A model generated the notes under the pieces. That model saw only the letters and a list, made by a program, of their open reading frames with translations. It had not been told where the DNA came from and ran no database searches. DNA of 64,000 nt, taken from positions 1,066,501-1,130,500 of the forward strand of contig NZ_BSEC01000001.1 in NCBI RefSeq assembly GCF_027923385.1, in the 5' to 3' direction. Position numbers and translations under genes: made by a program. Of the stretch, positions 9,036 through 18,183 are shown piece by piece (within the stretch, counting starts at the first letter, position 1; each line of letters begins with the position of its first letter). The DNA comes from Methylocystis echinoides. Its GTDB lineage: Bacteria > Pseudomonadota > Alphaproteobacteria > Rhizobiales > Beijerinckiaceae.

Positions 9036-9899
9036 TTACTTCTTTGCCGCGGGCGCCGCGGGCGCGGCGCCGGCGGCCGGGGCCTTGGCGTCGGCCGGCT
9101 GGTCCGTGCGCTCGATCTTGGCGCCTTCGCGCAGCTTCATGACCAGTTCGCTCTGGGCCTTCTGCACCACGTAACGCGAGACCTGATCCTTGATCTGGTC
9201 CAGCGGCGGGAAGGTCTTCGGGCGGGTCTCGTCGAGCTTGATGATGTGCCAGCCGAACTGGGACTTGACCGGCTCGGACAGCTCGCCCGGCTTCAGCTTG
9301 GCGGCGGCGTCGCCGAATTCCGGCACCATACGGTCCTTGGTGAACCAGCCGAGATCGCCGCCCTTGGAGCCGGGGTCCTTCGACACTTCGCCGGCGACCT
9401 TGGCGAAATCCTCGCCGCCCTTGAGGCGGGCGAGCGCCTTCTTGGCCTCGTCCTCGGTCGGCACGAGGATGTGATGGGCGTGATATTCGGTCTCGGGCTT
9501 CTGAGCCTTGGCGGCCTCGTCATAGGTCGCCTTGATGGCGGCGTCGGTCGCGGCCTGCTTGGCGACATTGCCGAGCAGCGTCTCCATCAGCGCCTTGTCG
9601 CGCAGATAGGCGAGCTTCTTGGCGAAGTCGGGGGTCTCGGCGAGCTTGTCGGCCTGCGCCTTCTGGACGACGAGCTGCTCGTCGATTAGGAAGTCGAGCA
9701 CATAGCTGTCACGCGCCTTGCCCTCGAGCTGGTGCGGAATGCCGGGGCCGAGATCGTCCAGCGCGATCTTGAGGTCGTCGTCGGTGATCTCCACCCCGTT
9801 GACCTTGGCGAGGACTTTCGCCTGGGCCGGCAGGGCGGCGGCCGCCATCAGGGCGGCGACGCTGAACGCGACGCGGGCAAGCTTGCGGGCGTTGGACAT
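9036..9899 (-). CDS. periplasmic peptidyl-prolyl isomerase, parvulin type (PpiC/SurA-like)
   Basis: A 287-residue foldase: signal peptide (to about residue 28, ending AQA), a helical N-terminal chaperone segment and a parvulin PPIase domain (EYHAHHILV to FGWHIIKLDET, about residues 135-230) with the conserved paired His and the GWF and FGWH motifs. The C-terminus is an Ala/Pro-rich tail. The likely role is folding of outer-membrane or secreted proteins. The start is ATG at 9899 with GGAG upstream; the longer frame continues into a GC-rich shadow. Confidence 0.9.
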   Translation of the reverse strand: MSNARKLARVAFSVAALMAAAALPAQAKVLAKVNGVEITDDDLKIALDDLGPGIPHQLEGKARDSYVLDFLIDEQLVVQKAQADKLAETPDFAKKLAYLRDKALMETLLGNVAKQAATDAAIKATYDEAAKAQKPETEYHAHHILVPTEDEAKKALARLKGGEDFAKVAGEVSKDPGSKGGDLGWFTKDRMVPEFGDAAAKLKPGELSEPVKSQFGWHIIKLDETRPKTFPPLDQIKDQVSRYVVQKAQSELVMKLREGAKIERTDQPADAKAPAAGAAPAAPAAKK

Positions 9900-9985
9900 G
9901 AGTTGCTCCAGGAAAGGGGGCGAAAAGCCCCGGAAAGGCGCCCCGTAGCGGGCGCTTGAAGACCCATCACGAGAATTTGCCGTAT

Positions 9986-12943
9986 CTATGCTGGCGGCCC
10001 CCCATCTGACAACTCCCCGGGGCTTATTTTCGCCCCGGCGACCGGGCCGATAATCTCGATGAATAGCGCGCGAACCTTCTTCTGGGTCTCGGAAAGCAGC
10101 GCTTCCAGATGTGACAGATCGGGGGAGTCGCCGATGCGCAGCAGCATTTCGGTCAGTCCGCGCGGCGAGTCCGCCGGGCGGAACGCCCCATCGACAGAAA
10201 GCCGCAACATCTGGGTCAGTCCCTGATAGAGGCGCGACGCCGCATCCAGCGTCTCCGCCGCGCCGGCGTCGAGAAGGCCTGCGTCGCGCAATTTGCACAA
10301 CGCCAGCGGCGTCGTCGGCGAGAAGATGTCGGGATGCGCCGCGCCATGAAGAAGCATCAGATATTGCGCGATGAATTCGATGTCGATGAGCCCGCCCGGC
10401 GCCTGCTTGACCTCGAAGGGATTGTCGGAGCCCTTGGCCTCTTCGAGTCGCCGGCGCATGGACAGCACGTCATCCTTGAGTTTCTGCGGATCGCACGGCA
10501 GGGTCAGCGCGTCGCGGATCGCCGCCGCGACGCGCGCCGCGAAATCGGGCGGCGCGGCCATCACGCGGGCGCGGGTCAGCGCCATATGCTCCCAGGTCCA
10601 GGCTTCCTCAGCCTGATAATTCACGAAGGAGGCGAGGCTCACCGCGATCGGCCCCTTGTTGCCGGAGGGGCGCAGGCGGAAGTCGGTCTCGTACAAAAGC
10701 CCCTCGGCGGTCGGCGCCGACAGCGCCGTGATGAGGCGCTGCGTGAGGCGGGCGTAATATTGCGGCGTATAGAGCTTGCGCTCGCCGCCGACGGATTCCG
10801 CCATCGGGTCGGCGTCGTAAAGCAGCATCAGATCGAGATCGGACGCGGCGGTCATTTCGCGACCGCCCAGCTTGCCCATGGCGATCACCGCCGCCGCGCC
10901 GCCCGCGATGACGCCATGCGCCTTTTCGAATTCCTTGCTCACCTCTGCGAACAGGCCTTCGATCAGCGTTTCCGCAAGGCGCGTATAGGCCGCGCCGGCC
11001 TCCGCGACCGAGACGGAGCCTGTCAGCACGCGCACGCCGATGAGGAATTTCTGCTCTTGTCCGAAAATGCGGGCGCGATCCAGCGCATCTTCATAGGAAC
11101 GCGCCTCGGCGAACTGCGCGGCAAGGCGCTCGCGCAGATCGGCCTCGCTCGGCACGGTCTGGAAGAAGGCGGGCTCCATCAGCGCGTCGAGCACGCGCGG
11201 ACGTTTCGAGATCGTGGCCGAGAGTTTCGGCGCCGCGCCGGTAATCCCCGCAAGAAGATTGAGCAGGCGCGGTTGCGAGACGAGCAGCGAAAACAGCTGC
11301 ACGCCCGCCGGCAGCTTCTGAATGAGCTTGTCGAAGGCGAGGAAGGCCTGATCGGCGTTTTCGGTCGCGGCCAGCGCTTCGAGCAGCAGCGGCGTCAGTT
11401 CGGTGAGCCTTTCGCGCGCGACGGTCGAGCGCGTCGCGGCGTAGCGGCCGAAGTGCCAGCCGCGAATGGTCGCCGTCACCATCTTCGGATCGGCGAAGCC
11501 CATCTTCGACAGAGTCTCGATGGTGCCGGGATCGTCGTCGTCGCCGGTGAAGACGAGATTGCCCCCGGTCGACGACAGTTCCGGCGCGCTTTCAAAGAGC
11601 CTTGCATAATGGCCCTGCACGATGTCGAGTCGCGCCAGCAGCGCCTCGGCGAAGGCGTCGTAATCCGCAAAGCCCATCATGCGGGCGATGTTCTCGACGC
11701 CGTCCTTTGTGTCGGGCAGGGTGTGCTTCTGCTCGTCGGCGACCATCTGGATGCGATGCTCGACGTCGCGCAGGAAAAGATAGGCTTCCCGCAGATCGTC
11801 GCGCGCCTGCGGCTCCACCCAGCCGCTCTCGACGAGCTGATCCAGCATCGGCAGGGTCGCCCGACCGCGCAGGCGCTTGTCGCGGCCGCCGGTGATGAGC
11901 TGCTGCGTCTGGGTGAAGAACTCGATCTCGCGAATGCCGCCGCGACCCAGTTTGATGTTGTGGCCGATGACGGCGATCTTGCCATGGCCCTTGTGGGCGT
12001 GGATCTGCCGCTTGATCGAATGCACGTCGGCGATGGCGGCGAAGTCGAAATATTTGCGCCAGACGAAGGGCGCGAGCTCTTTCAGGAATTCCTCGCCCGC
12101 GTAAAGGTCGCCGGCGACGGGCCGCGCCTTGATAAAGGCGGCGCGCTCCCAGTTCTGGCCCATGCTTTCGTAATAGGAGAGCGCCGCCTCCAGCGGAATG
12201 GCGATGGGCGTCGCGCCGGGATCGGGCCGCAATCGCAGATCGGTGCGGAAGACATAGCCGTCCGGCGTGCGGTCGCTCATGATCTTCACGATACGCTTCG
12301 TCAGCTTCACGAAGAGGTCGACATCCTCCAGCGGATCGGCGAGGCGGGCGCGGGCGCGGTCGAAGAAGACGATGAGGTCGATGTCGGAGGAGTAATTCAG
12401 CTCATAGGCGCCGCCCTTGCCCATGCCGAGGAAAATCCACCCGGAGCCGCGCTCGGGATCGCGCAGGTCGGCAAGCTCCAGCTTGCCGGAGAGGCTCGCC
12501 TGCCGCAGCGTGAAACGGATGGCGGCGGAAAGCGTGGCGTCGGCGATGCGGGTGAGGGCGTCGGTCGCCTGAAGCGTTTCCCAGGCCTTCGAGAGATCGG
12601 CGAGGGCGATGACGAGCGCCGCTTCCTGCTTGATGAGGCGCAGGCGGCGCATGATGTCGGCTTCGTCGTCGGTCTCCAGCGCGCGGGCCTCTGCGATCAG
12701 CGCGTCGACGCGCGTCTGCGGATCGACGGCCAGCGCCGCCGCGAGCCGCGCCGGGCCGCGCGCGGCGAGATCGGTGAGATAGGGCGAGGAGCCGAAGACG
12801 CCGTAGAGCAGGTCGCGCGCCTTGGGATGGGCGCTGATGAAGCCCGCGAGGGCGCCGTCCGCGTCCTTGTCGAGCACGCGGTCGAGACCCTTCTGCGCGC
12901 GGTCGGCGTCGAAGGGGGAGATGATGACTTTCGCCCTTTCCAT
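9986..12943 (-). CDS. glnE: bifunctional glutamine synthetase adenylyltransferase/adenylyl-removing enzyme GlnE
   Basis: Controls glutamine synthetase by adding or removing AMP on a tyrosine, in response to PII. The two nucleotidyltransferase domains are both intact: GMGKGGAYELNYSSDIDLI in the N-terminal de-adenylylase half and AMGKLGGREMTAASDLDLM in the C-terminal adenylylase half, each followed by the metal-binding RTDLRLRP or ETDFRLRP. The length, 985 residues, is typical. I chose ATG 12943; a TTG at 12967 with GAGGA upstream is an alternative. The frame open to 13096 only crosses a dispersed repeat. Confidence 0.95.
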   Translation of the reverse strand: MERAKVIISPFDADRAQKGLDRVLDKDADGALAGFISAHPKARDLLYGVFGSSPYLTDLAARGPARLAAALAVDPQTRVDALIAEARALETDDEADIMRRLRLIKQEAALVIALADLSKAWETLQATDALTRIADATLSAAIRFTLRQASLSGKLELADLRDPERGSGWIFLGMGKGGAYELNYSSDIDLIVFFDRARARLADPLEDVDLFVKLTKRIVKIMSDRTPDGYVFRTDLRLRPDPGATPIAIPLEAALSYYESMGQNWERAAFIKARPVAGDLYAGEEFLKELAPFVWRKYFDFAAIADVHSIKRQIHAHKGHGKIAVIGHNIKLGRGGIREIEFFTQTQQLITGGRDKRLRGRATLPMLDQLVESGWVEPQARDDLREAYLFLRDVEHRIQMVADEQKHTLPDTKDGVENIARMMGFADYDAFAEALLARLDIVQGHYARLFESAPELSSTGGNLVFTGDDDDPGTIETLSKMGFADPKMVTATIRGWHFGRYAATRSTVARERLTELTPLLLEALAATENADQAFLAFDKLIQKLPAGVQLFSLLVSQPRLLNLLAGITGAAPKLSATISKRPRVLDALMEPAFFQTVPSEADLRERLAAQFAEARSYEDALDRARIFGQEQKFLIGVRVLTGSVSVAEAGAAYTRLAETLIEGLFAEVSKEFEKAHGVIAGGAAAVIAMGKLGGREMTAASDLDLMLLYDADPMAESVGGERKLYTPQYYARLTQRLITALSAPTAEGLLYETDFRLRPSGNKGPIAVSLASFVNYQAEEAWTWEHMALTRARVMAAPPDFAARVAAAIRDALTLPCDPQKLKDDVLSMRRRLEEAKGSDNPFEVKQAPGGLIDIEFIAQYLMLLHGAAHPDIFSPTTPLALCKLRDAGLLDAGAAETLDAASRLYQGLTQMLRLSVDGAFRPADSPRGLTEMLLRIGDSPDLSHLEALLSETQKKVRALFIEIIGPVAGAKISPGELSDGGPPA

Positions 12944-12995
12944 GAGGGCGTCGGCGTCCAACGTCAAAGGCGTTTCCTCAACCAGGGCGCCGGCC

Positions 12996-13152
12996 GTCCA
13001 CGCCCCCACTCCCCGCTTCGCGGGGAGAGGGCTGGGGTGAGGGGCAGGCAACGACACGAATCGTCGTGACGCCACGCGAGCGCTTAACCCGCTCACTGTC
13101 GAGGCGGCTTGCCCCTCACCCTAACCCTCTCCCCGTGGGCGGGGAGAGGGGA
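12996..13152. repeat. two copies of the C-rich/G-rich dispersed hairpin
   Basis: Hairpins at about 12999-13045 (ccccgcttcgcggggagagg) and 13108-13152 (ctctccccgtgggcggggag) flank the region between the divergent glnE and DUF815 genes. They are the same family as 8880-8998. Translation of the first copy gives an apparent N-terminal extension of GlnE (HPSPLPAKRG), which I treat as non-coding. Confidence 0.7.
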
Positions 13153-13259
13153 CGCGGCGCGGCTCGGCGCAGCGGGCCGTCTGATGCGGCCTTTGTCACC
13201 GGGTATAATCCGGCTATGCCGTAAAATCAGCCTCATTGGTCAAGGATCGCGCAACCCCC

Positions 13260-14108
13260 ATGTCGAAGACAGATCTCGCCGCCAACCTCTCCCGCATCGC
13301 CGAGGCGCTGGAGCGCCTCGCGCCGCCGCCGCCGGAAAAGCCCGATTTTGCCGCCGCCCAGGCCTTCGTCTGGCGGGCGGCGGGGTCGGTCTTTCATCCG
13401 GTGAAAAAGGTCAATCGCGTCGATCTCGCGCTGCTGGAGGGCGTCGCGCTCCAGCGCGACATTCTCTTTTCCAACAGCGAGCGTTTCGCGCGGGGCCTGC
13501 CGGCCAACAATGCCCTTCTCTGGGGCGCGCGCGGCATGGGAAAATCCTCTCTCGTCAAGGCCGTGCATGGGGCGCTGGCCGGGGCGGGGCGCCTGAAGCT
13601 CGTCGAAATCCACCGCGAGGACATTGAGGCGCTGCCCGACCTCCTCGGCGCGCTGGCCGACGCGCCTTTCCAGTTCATCGTGTTTTGCGACGATCTCTCT
13701 TTCGACGGCGCGGAGACGAGCTACAAGGCGCTCAAAACCGCGCTGGAAGGCGGCGTCGAGGGGCGGCCCGCCAATGTGCTGTTCTACGCCACCTCCAACC
13801 GCCGCCATCTCATGCCGCGCGACATGGTGGAGAACGAGAGCGCCCACGCCATCCACGGCAAGGAGGCGGTGGAGGAGAAAGTGTCGCTTTCCGACCGCTT
13901 CGGCCTGTGGATCGGCTTCCACAACTGTAGCCAGGACGACTATCTCGCCATGGTCTTCGGCTACGCCCGCCACTACGGGCTGGAGGCGCCGCCAGACGAG
14001 ATTCGCGCCGAGGCGCTCGAATGGGCGATGACGCGCGGCGCCCGCTCGGGCCGCGTCGCCTGGCAGTTCGTGACCGACCTCGCCGGGCGGCTCGGCAAGA
14101 CGCTGTAG
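13260..14108 (+). CDS. DUF815 family AAA+ ATP-binding protein
   Basis: A 282-residue single-domain ATPase with Walker A WGARGMGKSS, Walker B FIVFCDDLSF and the family's conserved stretch VLFYATSNRRHLMPR. The N-terminal about 75 residues are helical. DUF815 proteins are widespread and related to the DnaA/RuvB-type AAA+ group, but their substrate is not firmly known. I used the ATG at 13260; an upstream TTG (13236) is less likely. It forms a two-gene unit with the small membrane protein 11 bases downstream. Confidence 0.85.
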   Translation: MSKTDLAANLSRIAEALERLAPPPPEKPDFAAAQAFVWRAAGSVFHPVKKVNRVDLALLEGVALQRDILFSNSERFARGLPANNALLWGARGMGKSSLVKAVHGALAGAGRLKLVEIHREDIEALPDLLGALADAPFQFIVFCDDLSFDGAETSYKALKTALEGGVEGRPANVLFYATSNRRHLMPRDMVENESAHAIHGKEAVEEKVSLSDRFGLWIGFHNCSQDDYLAMVFGYARHYGLEAPPDEIRAEALEWAMTRGARSGRVAWQFVTDLAGRLGKTL

Positions 14109-14119
14109 GAGCGCGCGGG

Positions 14120-14431
14120 ATGAGGCGGCTCTGGCTGGCGATGGGCGCCCTGGCGCTGTTTGCGCTGTGGTTTTTCCTGCCGAGGGACGACGTGGAAACG
14201 GCCGTCCGCATCGAGCGGCGGGCGGGGCTCGATCTTGTCGCGGCCTGCAACAGGGCCGCCGCCGAGGCCGGCGCAGCGGAGCGTTTTTCGGCCGCCGATG
14301 TGCTGCCGGCCCGGCTGGAGGAAGCGCCGGGGGGCGTCGTCGCGCTCGTTTCTGCTCTGGAGGCCCGCCGGGACGGGCTGTCCTGCCATTGGGACGGGAT
14401 CGAGGAGGCGCGGCTTACGCGGCGGCGTTGA
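14120..14431 (+). CDS. small membrane-anchored hypothetical protein
   Basis: A 103-residue protein with one N-terminal membrane segment (about residues 4-20, LWLAMGALALFALWFFL) and a short extracytoplasmic domain with two cysteines (AACNRA and LSCHWDG). The gene starts 11 bases after the DUF815 gene, so they are probably co-transcribed. I do not recognise a family. The codon pattern supports this frame over the two overlapping ones. Confidence 0.6.
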   Translation: MRRLWLAMGALALFALWFFLPRDDVETAVRIERRAGLDLVAACNRAAAEAGAAERFSAADVLPARLEEAPGGVVALVSALEARRDGLSCHWDGIEEARLTRRR

Positions 14432-14441
14432 AAGGGCGGCG

Positions 14442-14602
14442 AGGCCCCCTCCCCAGCCCTCCCCCGCTGGCGCGGGAGAGGGGGCAGATTGTGGTCTTCA
14501 TCGAGAATGTGGCTCGTGAGCGTCCCCTCTCCCGCCATAGCCCGTCTGTAAAGACGGGCGTCTGAAGACGCCCTGTGGCGGGGGAGGGACAGGGAGGGGG
14601 CC
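14442..14602. repeat. inverted pair of C-rich/G-rich repeats with a nested hairpin
   Basis: The outer arms (14442-14482 and 14563-14602) are copies of the element at 8880-8998 in opposite orientation. Between them lies a smaller hairpin (gcccgtctgtaaagacgggc) followed by a second one (gggcgtctgaagacgccc), suggesting one palindromic element inserted into another. It lies between the convergent membrane-protein and cupin genes. Confidence 0.7.
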
Positions 14603-14610
14603 TTTCCGCC

Positions 14611-15069
14611 TCACTGATGCTCGTGATGATGCTCGCCCTCCGCGGGCGCCGGAATGATCGACCCCTTCCCCTCGGGGATCGAATCCGGCAGCAGCTCGAA
14701 ATTCAGCAGCACCACCGGCGCCGAGCCCACGACGCTCGATTCATGCGTCACCGCTCCGGTCTCGGTGAAGCAGTCGCCCGCCTTGTAGATCGTCGACTTG
14801 CCGGCGATGTCATATTTCATTTCTCCCGACTGGACGCAGCGCAGGCCGGGGCCGAGGTGATGGTGGGCGTGCATGAAGCCGCCCGGGTCCATTGTGACTT
14901 CCGTTACGCGGAGGCGGTATTTGCCGTTGAGCTCGGAGAGATGGCCGAGGTCCGTCAGCTCGGCTTTGACTTTGCCGTGGAATCCCTTGAGATCGACGCC
15001 GTCGGCGCGGGCGGCGGAGGCGCCAAAAAGGCAAAGCAGGGCGCAAGCTGTGGCGAATCTGGCTGTCAT
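14611..15069 (-). CDS. secreted cupin-domain protein
   Basis: A 152-residue protein: signal peptide (to about residue 22, ending ARA), then a single cupin barrel. The metal-binding first motif is PGGFMHAHHHLGPGLRCVQSGE and the second is KAGDCFTETGAVTHE. The tail is His-rich (EGEHHHEHQ). It is probably a periplasmic metal-binding protein; the substrate is unknown. It resembles small cupins often annotated as quercetin dioxygenase-like, but that activity cannot be inferred. The start is ATG 15069. Confidence 0.8.
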   Translation of the reverse strand: MTARFATACALLCLFGASAARADGVDLKGFHGKVKAELTDLGHLSELNGKYRLRVTEVTMDPGGFMHAHHHLGPGLRCVQSGEMKYDIAGKSTIYKAGDCFTETGAVTHESSVVGSAPVVLLNFELLPDSIPEGKGSIIPAPAEGEHHHEHQ

Positions 15070-15196
15070 GTCGGTTTTTCCTCCGGTTTCAGGCATCTTA
15101 CCGGAGCGGGCGGCGGCGCAAAGCGATTCTGTCACGCAGCGATTCGGCGGCTTCGCCCCCTTCACTCTCGCCTTCCGCTGGCCTAAGAGAAGCGCC

Positions 15197-16072
15197 ATGC
15201 GCGACACGCCCCTGCCGATAGCCACGCCCGACACGCTTGCCGACCTGCGCGGCGAGATCGACCGGATCGATCTCGAGATGCACCGGCTGCTGATGGCGCG
15301 CGGCGACATCATTGACCGGCTGATAGCGGTCAAGCGCGCGCAGGGCGGCGGCTGCGCCTTTCGGCCGGATCGCGAGGCGCAGATGATGCGCGCACTCGTC
15401 GAGCGCCACAGCGGCCTGCTGCCGGTCGACGCCGTCGAGGGCGTCTGGCGCGTCATTGTCTCGACCTTCACCTATGTGCAGGCGAATTACGCGGTCCACG
15501 CCGACGACTCCGGCGGCGACGCCCAGATGCGCGACTGCGCCCGGTTCCATTTCGGCTTCACGGTCCCCTACGTGCCGCACCATGGCGCGGGCGCGGTGAT
15601 CGACGCCGTTGCGGCTTCGAAAGGCGATCTCGGCATGTTGCGCGCCACCGGCCCGCTGGAGGGCGCGTGGTGGACGCGGCTCGTCGGCGAGACCGCGCCC
15701 AAGATCATCGCGCGCCTGCCCTTCGTCGAGCGTCCGGACCATCCGGCCGGCCTGCCGGTGTTCATCGTCGCGCATCCGGCGGCCGACGCGGCGTCGCGCG
15801 ACATTCTCCTTTACGCCATCAGCGTTCCGCGCTGGTCGCATTCCATTCCGGCTGTCGTTTCGACGCTGGAGGGCGAGATCCTCGCGAGCGCCCCGAGCGG
15901 CGGCGGCATGTCGCTGATGGTCGCCGCGCCGGGCCGCACCGAGGCGACGCGTTTCGCCCGCGAGCTCGCCGCCGCGGGCGTCGTCGACGCGGTGGTCGCG
16001 CCCATCGGCAGCCACGCCAGCCGTTATGAACTCAATGAGGCCCGCAGCGGCGTCTTCGCGCCAGGGAGTTGA
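15197..16072 (+). CDS. chorismate mutase, AroQ type with C-terminal domain
   Basis: Converts chorismate to prephenate at the branch to Phe and Tyr. The N-terminal about 95 residues form the helical AroQ domain (LADLRGEIDRIDLEMHRLL, with the Arg/Lys/Gln/Glu pattern of the active site). The roughly 190-residue C-terminal part is seen in alphaproteobacterial homologues but is not a prephenate dehydratase; I recognise no TRF or ESRP motif. The stop overlaps the hisC start, and prephenate dehydrogenase follows, so the three form an aromatic amino acid operon. The start is ATG 15197. Confidence 0.88.
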   Translation: MRDTPLPIATPDTLADLRGEIDRIDLEMHRLLMARGDIIDRLIAVKRAQGGGCAFRPDREAQMMRALVERHSGLLPVDAVEGVWRVIVSTFTYVQANYAVHADDSGGDAQMRDCARFHFGFTVPYVPHHGAGAVIDAVAASKGDLGMLRATGPLEGAWWTRLVGETAPKIIARLPFVERPDHPAGLPVFIVAHPAADAASRDILLYAISVPRWSHSIPAVVSTLEGEILASAPSGGGMSLMVAAPGRTEATRFARELAAAGVVDAVVAPIGSHASRYELNEARSGVFAPGS

Positions 16073-17190
16073 TGATCATGTCGCGTCCCGTTCCCCGCCC
16101 CGGCGTCCTCGATATCGACGCTTATGTGCCGGGCAAGGCCGGCGCGCCCGGCGCCGGCCGCGTCTTCAAGCTCTCGGCCAATGAATCGCCGCTCGGCCCG
16201 TCGCCGCGCGCGGTGCAGGCGCTGCGCGACATGGCGCATGAGATCGCCATCTATCCGGAAGGCTCGTCGCATAAACTGCGCGAGACGGTCGGCGCGGTGA
16301 ACGGGCTCGATCCGGCGCGCATCATCATGGGCGCGGGTTCCGACAACATTCTCGAGCTTCTGGCGCTCGCCTATCTCGCGCCCGGCGACGAAGCCATCTA
16401 CACCCAGTATGGCTTTCTCGAATACAGGATCGTGACGCTCGCCGCCGGCGGCGTTCCCGTCGTCGCGCCCGAGACCCATTACACCGCCGACGTGGACGCG
16501 ATTCTCGAACGTGTCACCGCGCGCACGAGAATCGTGTTCCTGGCCAATCCGAACAATCCGACCGGCAGCTATCTGCCGCGTGGCGAGATCGAGCGGCTCG
16601 CGAACAGCCTGCCGCCGCATGTGCTGCTCGTGCTCGACGCGGCCTATGCGGAATATGTCGTCAACGACGATTACGAGTCCGGCGTCGCGCTGGCGACGTC
16701 GCGCGACAATGTCGTGATGACGCGCACCTTCTCGAAGATCTACGGCCTCGCCGGCCTGCGTCTCGGCTGGGGATATGGGCCGTCGCATGTGATCGACGCG
16801 CTCAATCGCATCCGCTCGCCCTTCAATGTCTCGACGGCGGCGAGCGCGGCCGGAATCGCGTCGGCGCAGGATGTCGCGCATATGCAGGCGGCCGTCGCGC
16901 ATAACGCCAAATGGCTGCCCTGGCTCACGCGGGAGATCGAGGCGCTCGGTCTCGAGGTTCTGCCGAGCGTGGCCAATTTCGTCGCCATTCGCTTCCCGAC
17001 GCAGCCCGGCCGCGCGGCGGCCGACGCCGACCGTTTCCTGACCTCGCGCGGCCTCGTGCTGCGCGCCATCGGCGCCTATGGCATGGGCGAGTTCCTGCGC
17101 CTGACCGTCGGCCTCGATGAGGCGAATGTGGCCGTCGTCGCCGCGCTCGCCGACTTCATGGAGGACAGGAAAGCGGCGGCCAATGGCTGA
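16072..17190 (+). CDS. hisC: histidinol-phosphate/aromatic aminotransferase HisC
   Basis: PLP-dependent class I/II aminotransferase of 372 residues. The Schiff-base lysine lies in TRTFSKIYGLAGLRLGWG, with the substrate and cofactor motifs NPNNPTG and DAAYAEYV. HisC normally makes L-histidinol phosphate, but its place between chorismate mutase and prephenate dehydrogenase suggests it also aminates prephenate or 4-hydroxyphenylpyruvate. ATG 16072 overlaps the previous stop (TGATG); an ATG at 16078 has better spacing from GGGAG. It overlaps the next gene by 8 bases. Confidence 0.93.
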   Translation: MIMSRPVPRPGVLDIDAYVPGKAGAPGAGRVFKLSANESPLGPSPRAVQALRDMAHEIAIYPEGSSHKLRETVGAVNGLDPARIIMGAGSDNILELLALAYLAPGDEAIYTQYGFLEYRIVTLAAGGVPVVAPETHYTADVDAILERVTARTRIVFLANPNNPTGSYLPRGEIERLANSLPPHVLLVLDAAYAEYVVNDDYESGVALATSRDNVVMTRTFSKIYGLAGLRLGWGYGPSHVIDALNRIRSPFNVSTAASAAGIASAQDVAHMQAAVAHNAKWLPWLTREIEALGLEVLPSVANFVAIRFPTQPGRAAADADRFLTSRGLVLRAIGAYGMGEFLRLTVGLDEANVAVVAALADFMEDRKAAANG

Positions 17191-18097
17191 GCCGATTTTC
17201 GCGCGGGTCGCGCTGGTCGGCGCCGGCCTCATCGGCTCCTCCCTCGCCCGCGCCGCGCGCGACTTCGGCGCCGCGCGCGCTGTCGCCATACTCGACGCTT
17301 CCCCGGACGTCATGGCGCGCGTGCGCGACCTGGGCATAGCGGATGAGGCGAGCGGTGATCCTGCGGCCGCGCTGAAGGGCGCCGATCTCGTCATCATCTG
17401 CACGCCGGTCGGCGTCTGCGGCGCCGTGGCGGAACAGCTCGCAGCCTATCTGGAGCCGGGCGCCCTTCTCTCCGATGTCGGATCGGTGAAGGAGTCGGTG
17501 GTCGCGCAGGTTGCGCCGCATGTGCCGCCAGGCGTTCATTTCATCCCGGCGCATCCCATCGCGGGCACGGAATTCTCCGGCCCCGACGCCGGTTTTTCGA
17601 CCCTCTTCCAGAATCGCTGGTGCATTCTCACCCCGCCGGGCGACGCCGATCCGGCCGCCGTCGACCGCCTCGCCCGTTTCTGGACGCGCATCGGCGCGCG
17701 GGTCGAGACGATGAGCCCGGAGCACCACGACAGGGTGCTGGCGCTGACCAGTCACCTGCCGCATCTCATCGCCTATAACATCGTCGGGACGGCCGACGAT
17801 TTCGGCGAGGACACGCGCTCCGAGGTCATCAAATTCTCGGCGTCAGGCTTTCGCGATTTCACCCGCATCGCCGCCTCCGATCCGACCATGTGGCGCGACA
17901 TCTTCCTCAGCAACCGCGAGGCGGTGCTGGAGATGCTCGGGCGTTTCAACGAGGATCTGAGCGTGCTTCAGCGCATGATCCGCCGTGGCGACGGGCAGGG
18001 GCTTCACGACTTCTTCAGCCGCACACGCGCGATCCGCCGCTCGATCATCGAGCAGGGGCAGGATACTGCGGCGCCGGACTTCGGCCGCCGCAAGTAA
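17183..18097 (+). CDS. prephenate/arogenate dehydrogenase (TyrA/TyrC family)
   Basis: NAD(P)-dependent oxidation of prephenate or arogenate in tyrosine synthesis. The Rossmann motif is VALVGAGLIGSSLARA; the catalytic His and substrate residues are in FIPAHPIAGTEFSGP and LTSHLPHLIAYNIV. At 304 residues it is a single-domain enzyme without an ACT or chorismate mutase domain. ATG 17183 overlaps the hisC stop by 8 bases (ATGGCTGA), indicating translational coupling. Confidence 0.92.
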   Translation: MAEPIFARVALVGAGLIGSSLARAARDFGAARAVAILDASPDVMARVRDLGIADEASGDPAAALKGADLVIICTPVGVCGAVAEQLAAYLEPGALLSDVGSVKESVVAQVAPHVPPGVHFIPAHPIAGTEFSGPDAGFSTLFQNRWCILTPPGDADPAAVDRLARFWTRIGARVETMSPEHHDRVLALTSHLPHLIAYNIVGTADDFGEDTRSEVIKFSASGFRDFTRIAASDPTMWRDIFLSNREAVLEMLGRFNEDLSVLQRMIRRGDGQGLHDFFSRTRAIRRSIIEQGQDTAAPDFGRRK

Positions 18098-18150
18098 TAG
18101 TTAAGCCTGCGGCAAAAAGCCCTTCAACTGGAACGGGAGCATATGCTATA

Positions 18151-18183
18151 GGTTGACAATAACGTGTGCCGTCAAGGTCAACC
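18151..18183. promoter_or_regulatory. inverted repeat abutting the start of the FixJ-like gene
   Basis: GGTTGAC (18151-18157) and GTCAACC (18177-18183) form a perfect 7-base dyad with a 19-base spacer ending directly at the ATG. It could be an operator or an mRNA hairpin over the ribosome site. Nothing else supports function. Confidence 0.35.

Noticed and set aside
12944..13096. N-terminal extension of GlnE
   Set aside because: The extension is mostly translation of a dispersed hairpin repeat; homologues start near the ATG at 12943.
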